The notes under the pieces were generated by a model. That model was not told the DNA's origin, did no database searches, and was given only the letters and a program-made list of their open reading frames with translations. This document shows, in pieces, positions 24,890 through 34,008 of a DNA stretch of 64,000 nucleotides. Made by a program: the position numbers and the translations under genes. The first letter of the stretch is position 1. Each line of letters begins with the position of its first letter. The DNA comes from Mycobacterium sp. UM_WGJ (GTDB taxonomy: Bacteria; Actinomycetota; Actinomycetes; Mycobacteriales; Mycobacteriaceae), in the NCBI RefSeq assembly GCF_000455125.1, contig NZ_AUWR01000016.1:1-64000 (forward strand), read 5' to 3'.

Positions 24890-24926
24890 GGTCCGCCGCT
24901 GAACTGAGGGGATTCAGCGGCGGACC
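24890..24926. terminator. Bidirectional hairpin between fadA2 and the DJ-1-type gene
   Basis: The arms GGTCCGCCGCTGAA and TTCAGCGGCGGACC are perfect 14-bp inverted repeats around a nine-base loop, followed by GTTT on the plus strand. The structure overlaps the stop codon of the minus-strand gene and lies 107 bp after the fadA2 stop. A second, weaker hairpin (GCTTCGCG and CGCGAAGC, 24842-24880) precedes it. Confidence 0.85.
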
Positions 24927-25645
24927 GTTTGGATCCGCCGCCGGTTGCGAACCGCGCCGATCGCCTGATCCCACAGCAACAGCGCGCTGGCCTTCAACTG
25001 GGCCGGCTTCGCCAGGTCCCTGGCCATCAGCGCGGTGGCCGCCGCTTTGGTCTGCACCGATGCCTTCGACGTGTGGCCGGAGTCGAATGGCGGCTGCGGG
25101 TCGTATTCCATCGACAACTGGATGGCCTTGGCGCGGCCCTCGCCGCCGATCTGGCCGGCCAGCCACAGCCCGAGATCGATCCCGGCCGACACCCCCGCAC
25201 AGGTGACGATGTCTCCCTCGTGCACGATCCGCTCGTCGCCGACCGCGGTAGCGCCGAACGTCTTCAGCGCCGGCAGCGCCATCCAGTGCGAGGTGGCGCG
25301 CTTGCCGGTGAGCAGTCCGGCGGCGCCCAGCACGACCGAACCCGAGCACACCGATGCCGTCCACGTCGCCGTCGGGTGGGCGGACCGGACCCAGTCCAGC
25401 AGTTTCTCGTCGCGGGCATGTGCCATGGTCGTCATCCCGCCGGGGATCAGAATCACGTCGGGGGAGGGCGTCTCGTCGAACGAGTGGGTTGCCCCGACCA
25501 CCAGAACCCCGGAGTCCGCGGTAATCGGCCCCGGCTCGTGCCACACGAAGCGCACCTGCGCATCCGGGAGCCAGCGCAACACCTCGTAGGGGCCGATGAA
25601 GTCCAGCGAGGTGAATCCGGGGTAGAGCACAATTGCGATCTGCAT
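24914..25645 (-). CDS. DJ-1/PfpI family protein (isonitrile-hydratase-like)
   Basis: A 243-residue class-I glutamine-amidotransferase-like protein. The nucleophile elbow is ATWTASVCSGSVVLGAAG with Cys, and VILIPGGMTTM and TSHWMALPALKTFG are family motifs. The long C-terminal extension (about residues 190-243) is Ala/Lys-rich. Similar proteins include isonitrile hydratase of Pseudomonas and the sensor half of GlxA regulators. It starts 12 bp downstream of the GlxA-like regulator gene on the same strand and is probably co-transcribed with and controlled by it. Substrate unknown. Confidence 0.85.
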   Translation of the reverse strand: MQIAIVLYPGFTSLDFIGPYEVLRWLPDAQVRFVWHEPGPITADSGVLVVGATHSFDETPSPDVILIPGGMTTMAHARDEKLLDWVRSAHPTATWTASVCSGSVVLGAAGLLTGKRATSHWMALPALKTFGATAVGDERIVHEGDIVTCAGVSAGIDLGLWLAGQIGGEGRAKAIQLSMEYDPQPPFDSGHTSKASVQTKAAATALMARDLAKPAQLKASALLLWDQAIGAVRNRRRIQTVRR

Positions 25646-25657
25646 GGGTATTTCCTT

Positions 25658-26626
25658 TCAGGCGAAGGTCTTGCGGTAGTGATCGGGCGAGATGCCGAGT
25701 CGGCGAATGAAGGTGCGCCGCAGGGTTTCCGCGGTGCCGAATCCACAGCGCCCGGCGATCGCGACGACGGTGTCGTCGGTCTCCTCGAGTTGTCGGCGGG
25801 CGGCCTCGGTGCGCACCCGCTCCACGTACGCGCCCGGTGCCATGCCCACTTCGTCGGTGAAGACCCGGGTGAAGTGCCGGGGGCTCATCGAGGCCCGCGA
25901 TGCCAGCTCGGTTATCCGGTGCGGGCCGCCGGGTTCGGACTCGATCAGCTCCTGGACGTCACGGATCGGCGCGCGCCGGGAGCGCGGCAGCCATGCGGGG
26001 ACCGCAAACTGGGACTGGCCGCCGGGTCGCCGCAGATACAGCACCAGCCAACGGGCCGCGGTCTGTGCCACCTCGGTTCCGTAGTCCTCTTCCACCAACG
26101 CCAGGGCCAGATCGATGCCGGCGGTGACCCCCGCCGCGGTCCACACCGCCGCCGAACTGCGCACGAAGATGGGCTCCGGGTCGACGCGGACTGCGGGGAA
26201 CTCGCGGGCCAGCGCGTCGGCGAACGCCCAATGTGTGGTGGCCCGGCTTCCGTCGAGCAGACCCGCCTGCGCGGCCAGGAACGCGCCGGTACACACGCTG
26301 ACCACCCGTCGGGTTTGAGCCGACGCGCGCCGGACCCAGTCGACGGTTTCCGGGTCGGCTTGCGCCGCCTGGACGCCGACGCCGCCGGGCAGGACCAGGG
26401 TGTCGATGGGCTCGTTCGGTTCTGGTAGCGGACTCGGCGCGAGCGCCAGCCCGCTGCTGGTGGCGATCGGTGCGCCGCCAACACTGGCCACGGTGACCTG
26501 GTAGCCGTCCTCGCCACGGCCCTGACCGAGCAGCACCAGCGTCGCGGTGGCGAAGACCTCCGCGGGCCCGAAAACATCCAGTGCCTGGATGCCGGGGTAA
26601 CCGAGGATGACGACATTGCGGGCCAT
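25658..26626 (-). CDS. GlxA-type transcriptional regulator (DJ-1/PfpI domain fused to AraC HTH)
   Basis: A 322-residue regulator. Residues about 1-190 are a DJ-1/PfpI sensor domain (TLVLPGGVGV and VVSVCTGAFLAAQAGLL with Cys). Residues about 220-322 are an AraC double helix-turn-helix (ITELASRASMSPRHFTRVFT and AIAGRCGFGTAETLRRTFIR, ending RLGISPDHYRKTF). It would activate or repress the adjacent DJ-1-type gene in response to an unknown metabolite. A perfect 18-bp palindrome lies 11 bp upstream of its start and may be its own operator. Confidence 0.88.
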   Translation of the reverse strand: MARNVVILGYPGIQALDVFGPAEVFATATLVLLGQGRGEDGYQVTVASVGGAPIATSSGLALAPSPLPEPNEPIDTLVLPGGVGVQAAQADPETVDWVRRASAQTRRVVSVCTGAFLAAQAGLLDGSRATTHWAFADALAREFPAVRVDPEPIFVRSSAAVWTAAGVTAGIDLALALVEEDYGTEVAQTAARWLVLYLRRPGGQSQFAVPAWLPRSRRAPIRDVQELIESEPGGPHRITELASRASMSPRHFTRVFTDEVGMAPGAYVERVRTEAARRQLEETDDTVVAIAGRCGFGTAETLRRTFIRRLGISPDHYRKTFA

Positions 26627-26637
26627 GCCATCAGTGT

Positions 26638-26655
26638 CAGCTGCCCGGGCAGCTG
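26638..26655. promoter_or_regulatory. Perfect 18-bp palindrome upstream of the GlxA-type regulator
   Basis: CAGCTGCCCGGGCAGCTG equals its own reverse complement. It lies 11 bp before the ATG of the regulator gene at 26626, between the ribosome-binding region and any promoter. It could act as an autoregulatory operator or as an mRNA hairpin limiting translation. Confidence 0.6.
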
Positions 26656-26780
26656 GCGTCTACGACATACATCCCACATATCAGGACACAGCCGCGTTCG
26701 CCGAGCAGACGTGGAGGCCCTCATTTCGAGCCAGCATGAGGGCTTTCGGGTCTGCCCGCCGGGTGATCCCGGAAATGCAA

Positions 26781-26811
26781 CAGGCCCCCAAGGGGTCTCC
26801 CCGGGGGCCTG
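26781..26811 (-). terminator. Hairpin downstream of fadE5
   Basis: The arms CAGGCCCCC and GGGGGCCTG are perfect inverted repeats, with inner GGGG and CCCC able to extend the pairing. It starts 20 bp after the fadE5 stop (26831, minus strand) and is GC-rich without a T run, like many mycobacterial terminators. Confidence 0.75.
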
Positions 26812-26830
26812 CGCGGTCTGTGCGTGGCGT

Positions 26831-28666
26831 TTAGAACGCCGCTTCGTCGAGCTCCATGATGTCGTTGTCGATGTTCTCGATCACCGAGCGGGTGCTGGTC
26901 AGCAGCGGCAGGAAGTTCTTGGTGAAGAACGACGCCACCGCGATCTTGCCTTCGTAGAAGGAGCGGTCGGCACCTTCGGCACCGGCGTCGAGCTTCGCCA
27001 CCGCGACAGCCGCCTGCCGGGCCAGCAGCCAGCCGATCATCAGGTCGCCGACGCTCATCAGGAAGCGCACCGAACCCAGGCCGACTTTGTAGATGCTGGT
27101 GATGTCCTCCTGCGCGGCCATCAGGTAGCCGGTCAGCGTTGCCGCCATGCCCTGCACGTCGGCCAGCGCGGTGGCCAGCAGTTCCCGCTCCGCTTTCAGC
27201 CGCCCGTTGCCGGTCTCGTTCTTGATGAACGTCTCGATCTCGCCCGCGACGTGGCCCAGCGCGGCGCCCTTGTCGCGGATGATCTTGCGGAAGAAGAAGT
27301 CCTGCGCCTGAATTGCCGTGGTGCCCTCGTAGAGCGAGTCGATCTTGGCGTCACGGATGTACTGCTCGATCGGGTAGTCCTGCAGGAAGCCCGAGCCACC
27401 CAGGGTCTGGAGGCTCTCGGTGAGCTTGGCGTAGGCCTGCTCGGAGCCCACCCCCTTGACGATCGGCAGCATCAAGTCGTTGATCTTGACCGCCAGGTCG
27501 GCGTCGACGTCGTGCAGCGCCTTGGCGACCACTTCGTCCTGGAAGGTGGCGGTGTACATGTACAACGCGCGCAGACCCTCGGCGTAGGCCTTCTGGGTCA
27601 TCAGCGAACGGCGGACGTCCGGGTGGTGGGTGATGGTCACCCGCGGCGCGGCCTTGTCGGTCATCTGGGTGAGGTCGGCGCCCTGCACCCGCTCCTTGGC
27701 GTACTCGAGCGCGTTGAGGTAGCCGGTGGACAGCGTCGCGATGGCCTTGGTGCCGACCATCATCCGGGCCTGCTCGATCACGTCGAACATCTGCGCGATG
27801 CCGTTGTGCACCTCGCCGACGAGCCAGCCCTTGGCCGGTACGCCGTGCTGACCGAAGGTCAGCTCACAGGTGGCCGAGACCTTCAGGCCCATCTTGTGCT
27901 CGACGTTGGTGACGAAGACACCGTTGCGCTCGCCGAGCTCACCGGTTTCGAAGTCGAACAGGAACTTCGGCACGAAGAACAGCGACAGACCCTTGGTGCC
28001 GGGCTTTGCGCCCTCCGGGCGGGCCAGCACCAGGTGGAAGATGTTCTCGAACAGGTCATCGGAGTCAGCCGAGGTGATGAATCGCTTCACACCGTCGATG
28101 TGCCACGAGCCGTCCTCTTGCTGGACGGCCTTGGTGCGGCCGGCGCCCACGTCCGAGCCGGCGTCCGGCTCGGTCAGCACCATGGTCGAACCCCAACCGC
28201 GCTCGGCGGCGAGGACGGCCCACTTCTTCTGCTCTTCGGTGGCGATGTTGTAGAAGATGTTGGCGAAGCCGGCGCCACCGCCGTACATCCACACCGCGGG
28301 GTTGGCACCCAAGATGTGCTCCTGCAGGGCCCACATCAGGACTTTGGGCATCGGAATGCCGCCGAGCTCCTCGATCACCCCGACCCGGTCCCAGCCGGCT
28401 TCCAGGTGGGCGCGCACCGACTTCTTGAAGGACTCGGGCAGCGTCACCGAGTGGGTGGCCGGGTCGAACACCGGGGGGTTGCGGTCGCCGTCGACGAAGG
28501 ACTCCGCGATCGGGCCCTCGGCCAGGCGGACCATCTCGCCGAGCATCTCTTGAGCGGTGTCGACGTCCAGGTCGGCGTAGTCGCCTTCGCCGAAGACCTG
28601 GTCCAAGCCCAGCACCTCGAACAGGTTGAACACCTGGTCACGGACATTGCTCTTGTAGTGGCTCAC
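26831..28666 (-). CDS. fadE5: Acyl-CoA dehydrogenase FadE5
   Basis: A 611-residue acyl-CoA dehydrogenase performing the first step of beta-oxidation with FAD and an electron-transfer flavoprotein. Family motifs are [20 protein letters not shown] (FAD/substrate binding), [30 protein letters not shown] and the C-terminal [20 protein letters not shown], where the Glu in LYEGTT is the position of the catalytic base in this subfamily. The GTG at 28666 is used because GAGGAGGAAGTA immediately precedes it and [20 protein letters not shown] is the family N-terminus. A longer open frame upstream is not supported. Its promoter has palindromes shared with fabG4-fadA2. Divergent from the flavin reductase gene. 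Confidence 0.93.
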   Translation of the reverse strand: MSHYKSNVRDQVFNLFEVLGLDQVFGEGDYADLDVDTAQEMLGEMVRLAEGPIAESFVDGDRNPPVFDPATHSVTLPESFKKSVRAHLEAGWDRVGVIEELGGIPMPKVLMWALQEHILGANPAVWMYGGGAGFANIFYNIATEEQKKWAVLAAERGWGSTMVLTEPDAGSDVGAGRTKAVQQEDGSWHIDGVKRFITSADSDDLFENIFHLVLARPEGAKPGTKGLSLFFVPKFLFDFETGELGERNGVFVTNVEHKMGLKVSATCELTFGQHGVPAKGWLVGEVHNGIAQMFDVIEQARMMVGTKAIATLSTGYLNALEYAKERVQGADLTQMTDKAAPRVTITHHPDVRRSLMTQKAYAEGLRALYMYTATFQDEVVAKALHDVDADLAVKINDLMLPIVKGVGSEQAYAKLTESLQTLGGSGFLQDYPIEQYIRDAKIDSLYEGTTAIQAQDFFFRKIIRDKGAALGHVAGEIETFIKNETGNGRLKAERELLATALADVQGMAATLTGYLMAAQEDITSIYKVGLGSVRFLMSVGDLMIGWLLARQAAVAVAKLDAGAEGADRSFYEGKIAVASFFTKNFLPLLTSTRSVIENIDNDIMELDEAAF

Positions 28667-28714
28667 TACTTCCTCCTCATGGAATGCCACCTGTGGTTGG
28701 GTACTCAGGCTTAA

Positions 28715-28755
28715 GTTACCCACCAGTAACGTAACCTGAAATATACTCGCCAGTA
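28715..28755. promoter_or_regulatory. Paired palindromes in the fadE5 promoter
   Basis: GTTACCCACCAGTAAC (28715-28730) has perfect five-base arms and contains TACC-N4-AGTA. TACTCGCCAGTA (28744-28755) has perfect TACT/AGTA arms. They lie 49-89 bp upstream of the fadE5 GTG. TATATT on the minus strand (28738-28743) is a candidate -10 hexamer between them. The motif is the one seen at 23353-23383. Confidence 0.6.
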
Positions 28756-28799
28756 GCCATAGTGCAAGCTGATGTGAGCTATGTCCTTCATGCGGGTGA

Positions 28800-29420
<621 letters not shown>

Positions 29421-29443
29421 GGCCCGAGTCGCTGTGCGGGTGC

Positions 29444-29463
29444 CGGGGGTGCGATAGCCCCCG
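29444..29463 (+). terminator. Short GC hairpin after the flavin reductase gene
   Basis: CGGGGG and CCCCCG pair around the loop TGCGATAG, starting 23 bp after the stop at 29420. A further hairpin, CTCGGG and CCCGAG, overlaps that stop codon. Confidence 0.55.
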
Positions 29464-29484
29464 CCGATGTGTTGCTATGGGCAG

Positions 29485-30354
29485 ATGGCGCCCCTGCGTA
29501 GCGACCCCGTGCAGTTGAGGACCACCGCCGAGACGCTGGTGGCCGAGGCCGCCGCATTCGTCCGGCGTCGGCGTGCCGAGGTGTTCGGCGCCGAAGTGGC
29601 CGAGCCGTCCTCAGGCCTGGTCCAGACGAAGAGCACTCCGACCGATCCGGTGACCGTGGTCGACACCGAGACCGAGAGCTTCATCCGGGATCGGCTGACC
29701 GGGCTGCGGCCCGGTGATGCGGTGCTGGGCGAGGAAGGCGGAGGTTCCGGGGACGTCTCTGGCCGCGAACCGGGTGTCGTCACCTGGGTGGTCGACCCGA
29801 TCGACGGCACGGTGAACTTCATGTACGACGTCCCGGCATACGCGGTTTCGGTGGCAGCGCAGATCGGCGGGGTCTCGGTGGCCGGCGCGGTCGCCGACGT
29901 AGTGGGTGACCGGATCTATTCTGCCGGTGCCGGATTGGGCGCCCGAGTGACCGATCAGCAGGGAACTGTCGCGCTGCGCTGCGCCGATGTGAGCGAGCTG
30001 GCACTGGCACTGCTGGGCACCGGGTTCGGCTATTCGCCACGGCGCCGGGCCGCCCAGGCCGCGTTGCTTGCCCGGTTGCTGCCGGAAGTGCGCGATGTGC
30101 GCCGGATCGGATCGGCCGCGCTGGACCTGTGCATGGTCGCTGCCGGGCGGCTCGACGCCTACTACGAGCATGGGATCAAGCCGTGGGACTACGCCGCCGG
30201 AGCACTGATCGCGGTCGAGGCCGGGGCGCGGGTGGTGCTGCCCGGTCCAGAGGTCGACGGCGGCGACGTGTGTGTCGCCGCCGCACCCGGTGTCGCCGAT
30301 GCCCTGATCGCCTTGCTGCAACGCGAAGGTGGCTGGGCCGCTATTCCGGCGTAG
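29485..30354 (+). CDS. Inositol monophosphatase family protein (SuhB-like)
   Basis: A 289-residue member of the lithium-sensitive phosphatase superfamily, closest in my reading to mycobacterial SuhB, which dephosphorylates myo-inositol 1-phosphate for phosphatidylinositol and mannosyl-inositol lipids. Metal-binding motifs are intact: GEEGG (Glu), WVVDPIDGTVNF (Asp-Pro-Ile-Asp-Gly-Thr) and IKPWDYAAGALIAVEAGA near the C-terminus. The start is uncertain: ATG 29485 places the family N-terminus correctly, ATG 29467 is upstream, and neither has a ribosome site. The gene occupies the place of the Rv0246 transporter in M. tuberculosis. Convergent with sdhB. Confidence 0.85.
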   Translation: MAPLRSDPVQLRTTAETLVAEAAAFVRRRRAEVFGAEVAEPSSGLVQTKSTPTDPVTVVDTETESFIRDRLTGLRPGDAVLGEEGGGSGDVSGREPGVVTWVVDPIDGTVNFMYDVPAYAVSVAAQIGGVSVAGAVADVVGDRIYSAGAGLGARVTDQQGTVALRCADVSELALALLGTGFGYSPRRRAAQAALLARLLPEVRDVRRIGSAALDLCMVAAGRLDAYYEHGIKPWDYAAGALIAVEAGARVVLPGPEVDGGDVCVAAAPGVADALIALLQREGGWAAIPA

Positions 30355-30396
30355 CCTCCGATCGCCGCGGCCTGCGGCCAGTCACGGGGTCGAGGG

Positions 30397-31152
30397 TCAG
30401 TCCGCCTTGCGGCGGAAAATCTTTCGACCGAGCCAGACGACGGGGTCATAACGGTTCCCGACCACCCGCTCCTTCATCGGGATGATGGCGTTGTCGGTGA
30501 TCGTGATGTGTTCCGGGCAGACCTCGGTGCAGCACTTGGTGATGTTGCACAGTCCCAGACCCGCGTCGTCCTGGGCGAAGTCACGCCGGTCGGCGGCGTC
30601 GAGCGGGTGCATGTCCAACTCCGCAAGCCGGATGAACATCCGCGGCCCGGAGAACCGCGGCTTGTTCTCCTCATGGTCCCGGATGACGTGGCAGACGTTC
30701 TGGCACAGGAAGCATTCGATGCACTTGCGGAACTCCTGGGAGCGCTCCACATCCACCTGCTGCATCCGGTACTCGCCGGGCTTGAGATCCGCCGGCGGCT
30801 TGAAGGCCGGCATCTCTCGGGCCTTCTCGTAGTTGAACGAGACATCGGTGACCAGGTCACGAACCACCGGGAATGTCCGCACCGGGGTCACGGTGATCGT
30901 TTCAGCCGGGTCGAACATCGACATCCGCGTCATACACAGCAGTCGCGGGAAACCGTTGATCTCCGCCGAACACGATCCGCACTTGCCGGCCTTGCAGTTC
31001 CAGCGCACCGCCAGATCCGGGGTCTGGGTGGCCTGCAGGCGGTGGATGACGTCGAGCACCACCTCGCCCTCGTTGACCTCGACCTCGAAATCTTCAAGTC
31101 CACCGCCGTCAACGTCACCGCGCCAGACTCGCAGGTGGGCGTTGTGTGTCAT
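30397..31152 (-). CDS. sdhB: Succinate dehydrogenase (Sdh1) iron-sulfur subunit
   Basis: A 251-residue iron-sulfur protein carrying electrons from the flavoprotein to the membrane subunit. The [2Fe-2S] ligands are in WNCKAGKCGSCSAEI plus the later LLCMTR Cys. The [4Fe-4S]/[3Fe-4S] ligands are in KCIECFLCQNVC and TKCCTEVCPEHI. The start ATG at 31152 overlaps the sdhA stop (TAATG), so translation is coupled. It corresponds to Rv0247c, annotated in some genomes as frdB. Third catalytic gene of the Sdh1 operon 34305-30397. Confidence 0.93.
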   Translation of the reverse strand: MTHNAHLRVWRGDVDGGGLEDFEVEVNEGEVVLDVIHRLQATQTPDLAVRWNCKAGKCGSCSAEINGFPRLLCMTRMSMFDPAETITVTPVRTFPVVRDLVTDVSFNYEKAREMPAFKPPADLKPGEYRMQQVDVERSQEFRKCIECFLCQNVCHVIRDHEENKPRFSGPRMFIRLAELDMHPLDAADRRDFAQDDAGLGLCNITKCCTEVCPEHITITDNAIIPMKERVVGNRYDPVVWLGRKIFRRKAD

Positions 31153-33080
31153 TACGCTCTCCGTCCCGGATGTTGCGCCAGCTCTTGGTCGGTGTAGTAC
31201 TTCTCCAGTTCGGAGATCTCGAACAGCTCCAGCAAGTCCTCACGCATCCCGGTCTGAGATTCCGGCGTGACCGTGATGTCAAAAATCGCCTGGGGGCTCT
31301 GCTTCTCCGCGACCCGGCAGACCAGCAGGGTCTTGCGCCAGTTGGCGTCCATCCCCGGGTGGTCGTCGCGGGTGTGCCCACCGCGGCTCTCGGTGCGTTG
31401 CAGCGCGGCTTTGGCCACGCATTCGCTGACCAGCAGCATGTTGCGCAGGTCGACGGCCAGATGCCAGCCCGGGTTGTAGTGCCGTCCGCCGTCGACGGTG
31501 ACCGCCGCGAAGCGGGCCTTGAATTCCTCGAGTCGGACCAGGGCCTGCTCCAGCTCGCCGGCATTGCGGATGATGCCGACCAGGTCGTTCATCGACTGCT
31601 GCAACTCGGAGTGCAAGGTGTACGGGTTCTCCGGTGTGGCGCCGCCGGCCGGACCGTGGAACGGCGCCAGCGCCAGCTCTGCTGCGGCTTCCAGCGCTGC
31701 CGGTGTCACCGACGGGCGGGTGTTCAGCCCCTGCACGTACTGTGCCGCGCCCAACCCGGCGCGACGGCCGAACACCAGCAGATCCGACAGGGAGTTGCCG
31801 CCCAGCCGGTTGGAACCGTGCATCCCACCGGAGCATTCGCCTGCGGCAAACAGTCCGGGCACCGCCGCCGCGCCGGTGTCCGGGTCGACCTCGATACCAC
31901 CCATCACGTAGTGGCAGGTGGGGCCGACTTCCATTGCTTCCTTGGTGATGTCCACCTCGGCGAGCTGCATGAACTGGTGGTACATCGAGGGCAGTCGCCG
32001 CTTGATCTCCTCGGGCGTCAGCCGAGAGGCGATGTCGAGGAACACCCCGCCATGCGGCGAACCGCGGCCGGCTTTGACCTCGGAGTTGATGGCGCGGGCC
32101 ACCTCGTCACGGGGCAGCAGGTCCGGGGTGCGGCGGGCCGAGTCGTTGTCCTTGAGCCACTGATCGGCCTCTTGCTCGGTCTCGGCGTACTGGCCCTTGA
32201 ACACCGGCGGGATGTAGTCGAACATGAACCGGGTTCCGTCGGAGTTCTTGAGCACCCCGCCGTCGCCGCGGACGCCCTCGGTGACCAGGATCCCCTTCAC
32301 GCTGGGCGGCCACACCATCCCGGTCGGGTGGAATTGGACGAACTCCATGTTGATCAGCGTCGCGCCGGCTCGCAGCGCCAGCGCGTGGCCGTCGCCGGTG
32401 TACTCCCACGAGTTGGACGTCACCTTGAACGACTTGCCGATGCCGCCGGTGGCCAGCACCACGGCCGGCGCTTCGAACAGCACGAAGTTGCCGCTCTCAC
32501 GCCAGTAGCCGAAGGCGCCCGAAATAGCGCCGCTGGCTTCGTCTTTGAGCAGTTCAGTGATGGTGCACTCGTGGAAGATTTTTATCCGGGCCTCGTAGTC
32601 ACCGAACTCGGCATAATCGTCCTGCTGCAGCGAGACCACTTTCTGCTGCATGGTGCGGATCAATTCCAGGCCGGTGCGGTCACCGACGTGGGCCAGCCGC
32701 GGATAGGTGTGGCCGCCGAAGTTGCGCTGGTTGATCTTTCCGTCGGGGGTGCGGTCGAACAGTGCGCCGTAGGTCTCCAGCTCCCAGACCCGCTCGGGTG
32801 CTTCCCGGGCGTGCAACTCGGCCATCCGCCAGTTGTTGAGGAACTTCCCGCCGCGCATGGTGTCGCGGAAGTGCACCTGCCAGTTGTCCTTGGAGTTGAC
32901 GTTGCCCATCGACGCCGCGCAACCACCCTCGGCCATCACGGTGTGCGCCTTGCCGAACAGCGACTTGCACACCACCGCAACGCTGAGGCCCTGTTCGCGT
33001 GCTTCGATCACCGCGCGCAGGCCAGCGCCCCCGGCACCGATCACGACCACGTCGTAGGAGTGCCGTTCGACTTCAACCAT
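31152..33080 (-). CDS. sdhA: Succinate dehydrogenase (Sdh1) flavoprotein subunit
   Basis: A 642-residue FAD subunit that oxidises succinate to fumarate. The FAD Rossmann motif VVVIGAGGAGLRAVIEAREQ is at residues 10-30. The substrate domain contains the HPTGM and EGVRGDGG regions (QFHPTGMVWPPSVKGILVTE in part), followed by GGIEVDPDTGAAAVPGLFAA and SNRLGGNSLSDLLVFGRRAG. The length is greater than Sdh2-type SdhA (about 590), as is typical for mycobacterial Sdh1. The stop overlaps the sdhB start; 34 bp separate it from sdhC upstream. Confidence 0.94.
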   Translation of the reverse strand: MVEVERHSYDVVVIGAGGAGLRAVIEAREQGLSVAVVCKSLFGKAHTVMAEGGCAASMGNVNSKDNWQVHFRDTMRGGKFLNNWRMAELHAREAPERVWELETYGALFDRTPDGKINQRNFGGHTYPRLAHVGDRTGLELIRTMQQKVVSLQQDDYAEFGDYEARIKIFHECTITELLKDEASGAISGAFGYWRESGNFVLFEAPAVVLATGGIGKSFKVTSNSWEYTGDGHALALRAGATLINMEFVQFHPTGMVWPPSVKGILVTEGVRGDGGVLKNSDGTRFMFDYIPPVFKGQYAETEQEADQWLKDNDSARRTPDLLPRDEVARAINSEVKAGRGSPHGGVFLDIASRLTPEEIKRRLPSMYHQFMQLAEVDITKEAMEVGPTCHYVMGGIEVDPDTGAAAVPGLFAAGECSGGMHGSNRLGGNSLSDLLVFGRRAGLGAAQYVQGLNTRPSVTPAALEAAAELALAPFHGPAGGATPENPYTLHSELQQSMNDLVGIIRNAGELEQALVRLEEFKARFAAVTVDGGRHYNPGWHLAVDLRNMLLVSECVAKAALQRTESRGGHTRDDHPGMDANWRKTLLVCRVAEKQSPQAIFDITVTPESQTGMREDLLELFEISELEKYYTDQELAQHPGRRA

Positions 33081-33114
33081 GAATTCTCGCTAACCCTTCG
33101 TGTGATCGCGGCAC

Positions 33115-33939
33115 TTAGCCGACGAACCGGAAATCGGTGATGACGCCGCTGGAGACCAGGGCGACGTAGAGGTCGGTGAACGCCAGCGTGCCGAGGGTGA
33201 TCCAGGCGAACTGCTGGTGGCGGCCGTTGAACCAGCTGATCTTCGTCCAAAACCAGTAGCGGACCGGGTGTTTGGAGAAGTGGTTGAGGCGACCGCCGAA
33301 TATGTGCCGGCAGGAGTGGCAGCCGCCGGTATAGGCCCAGAGCATCGCCACGTTCGCGAGCAGCACGATGTTGCCCACCCCGAACCCGAACCCGCCGGGC
33401 CCGTCGTCGGAGTGCAGTGCGGCGATTGCGTCATAGGTGTTGAGCGCCGCGAGCGCGAACGCCGCATAGAAGAAGTAGCGGTGGCTGTTCTGCATGATCA
33501 ACGGCAAACGAGTCTCGCCGGTGTAGTGGGCACGGGGCTCGGGCACCGCGCAGGCCGTCGGCGACTGCCAGACGGAGCGATAGTAGGCCTTGCGGTAGTA
33601 GTAGCAGGTCAGCCGGAAGCAGAGCAGGAAGGGCAATACCAATGCCCCCAACGGAATCCACCGAGGGAATTCCGGCAGCCAGACGCCCAAGTGGCTTGAG
33701 CCGGGCACACACGACGCGCTGATGCACGGCGAGTAGAACGGTGTCAGGTAGTGGTACTTGTCAACCCAGTAGGCGCTGCCCCAGAACGATCGGATGGTCG
33801 CGTAGATGATGAACGCGAGCAGTCCCAGGTTCACCCGCAGCGGCGAGAGCCACCAGCGGTCGGTACGCAGGGTGCGATTCGCGATTCGTGCGCGAGTCGC
33901 CGAGTAGACGCCGGGACGGTTCACGGCGGGTGCGCTCAT
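33115..33939 (-). CDS. sdhC: Succinate dehydrogenase (Sdh1) membrane anchor subunit
   Basis: A 274-residue polytopic anchor with about five hydrophobic segments (for example LGLLAFIIYATIRSFWGSAY and IPLGALVLPFLLCFRLTCYY). It anchors SdhAB and passes electrons to menaquinone. The cluster TGGCHSCRHIFGG combines two Cys and nearby His, a pattern compatible with the membrane-embedded Rieske-type cluster reported for mycobacterial Sdh1; that identification is from memory of the family, not proven here. The Cys pair in SPCISASCVPG in the first loop could form a disulfide. First enzyme gene after the small Rv0250c-like gene. Confidence 0.88.
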   Translation of the reverse strand: MSAPAVNRPGVYSATRARIANRTLRTDRWWLSPLRVNLGLLAFIIYATIRSFWGSAYWVDKYHYLTPFYSPCISASCVPGSSHLGVWLPEFPRWIPLGALVLPFLLCFRLTCYYYRKAYYRSVWQSPTACAVPEPRAHYTGETRLPLIMQNSHRYFFYAAFALAALNTYDAIAALHSDDGPGGFGFGVGNIVLLANVAMLWAYTGGCHSCRHIFGGRLNHFSKHPVRYWFWTKISWFNGRHQQFAWITLGTLAFTDLYVALVSSGVITDFRFVG

Positions 33940-34008
33940 CTAATGGGGTTCCCTTCGGCTCAGTTCGTCGGAGGGCGCCCCTTGGCCGCAGGCAGCACCC
34001 GGTGTGGG

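Noticed and set aside
26711-28714. A 667-codon open frame on the plus strand opposite fadE5
   Set aside because: It is antisense to a clear FadE5 sequence, is rich in Arg, His, Gly and Val as expected of GC-rich shadow frames, and has no recognisable domain.
31146-33140. A 664-codon plus-strand frame opposite sdhA
   Set aside because: Antisense shadow of a highly conserved flavoprotein gene; composition is that of reversed codons and no ribosome site or family motif is present.
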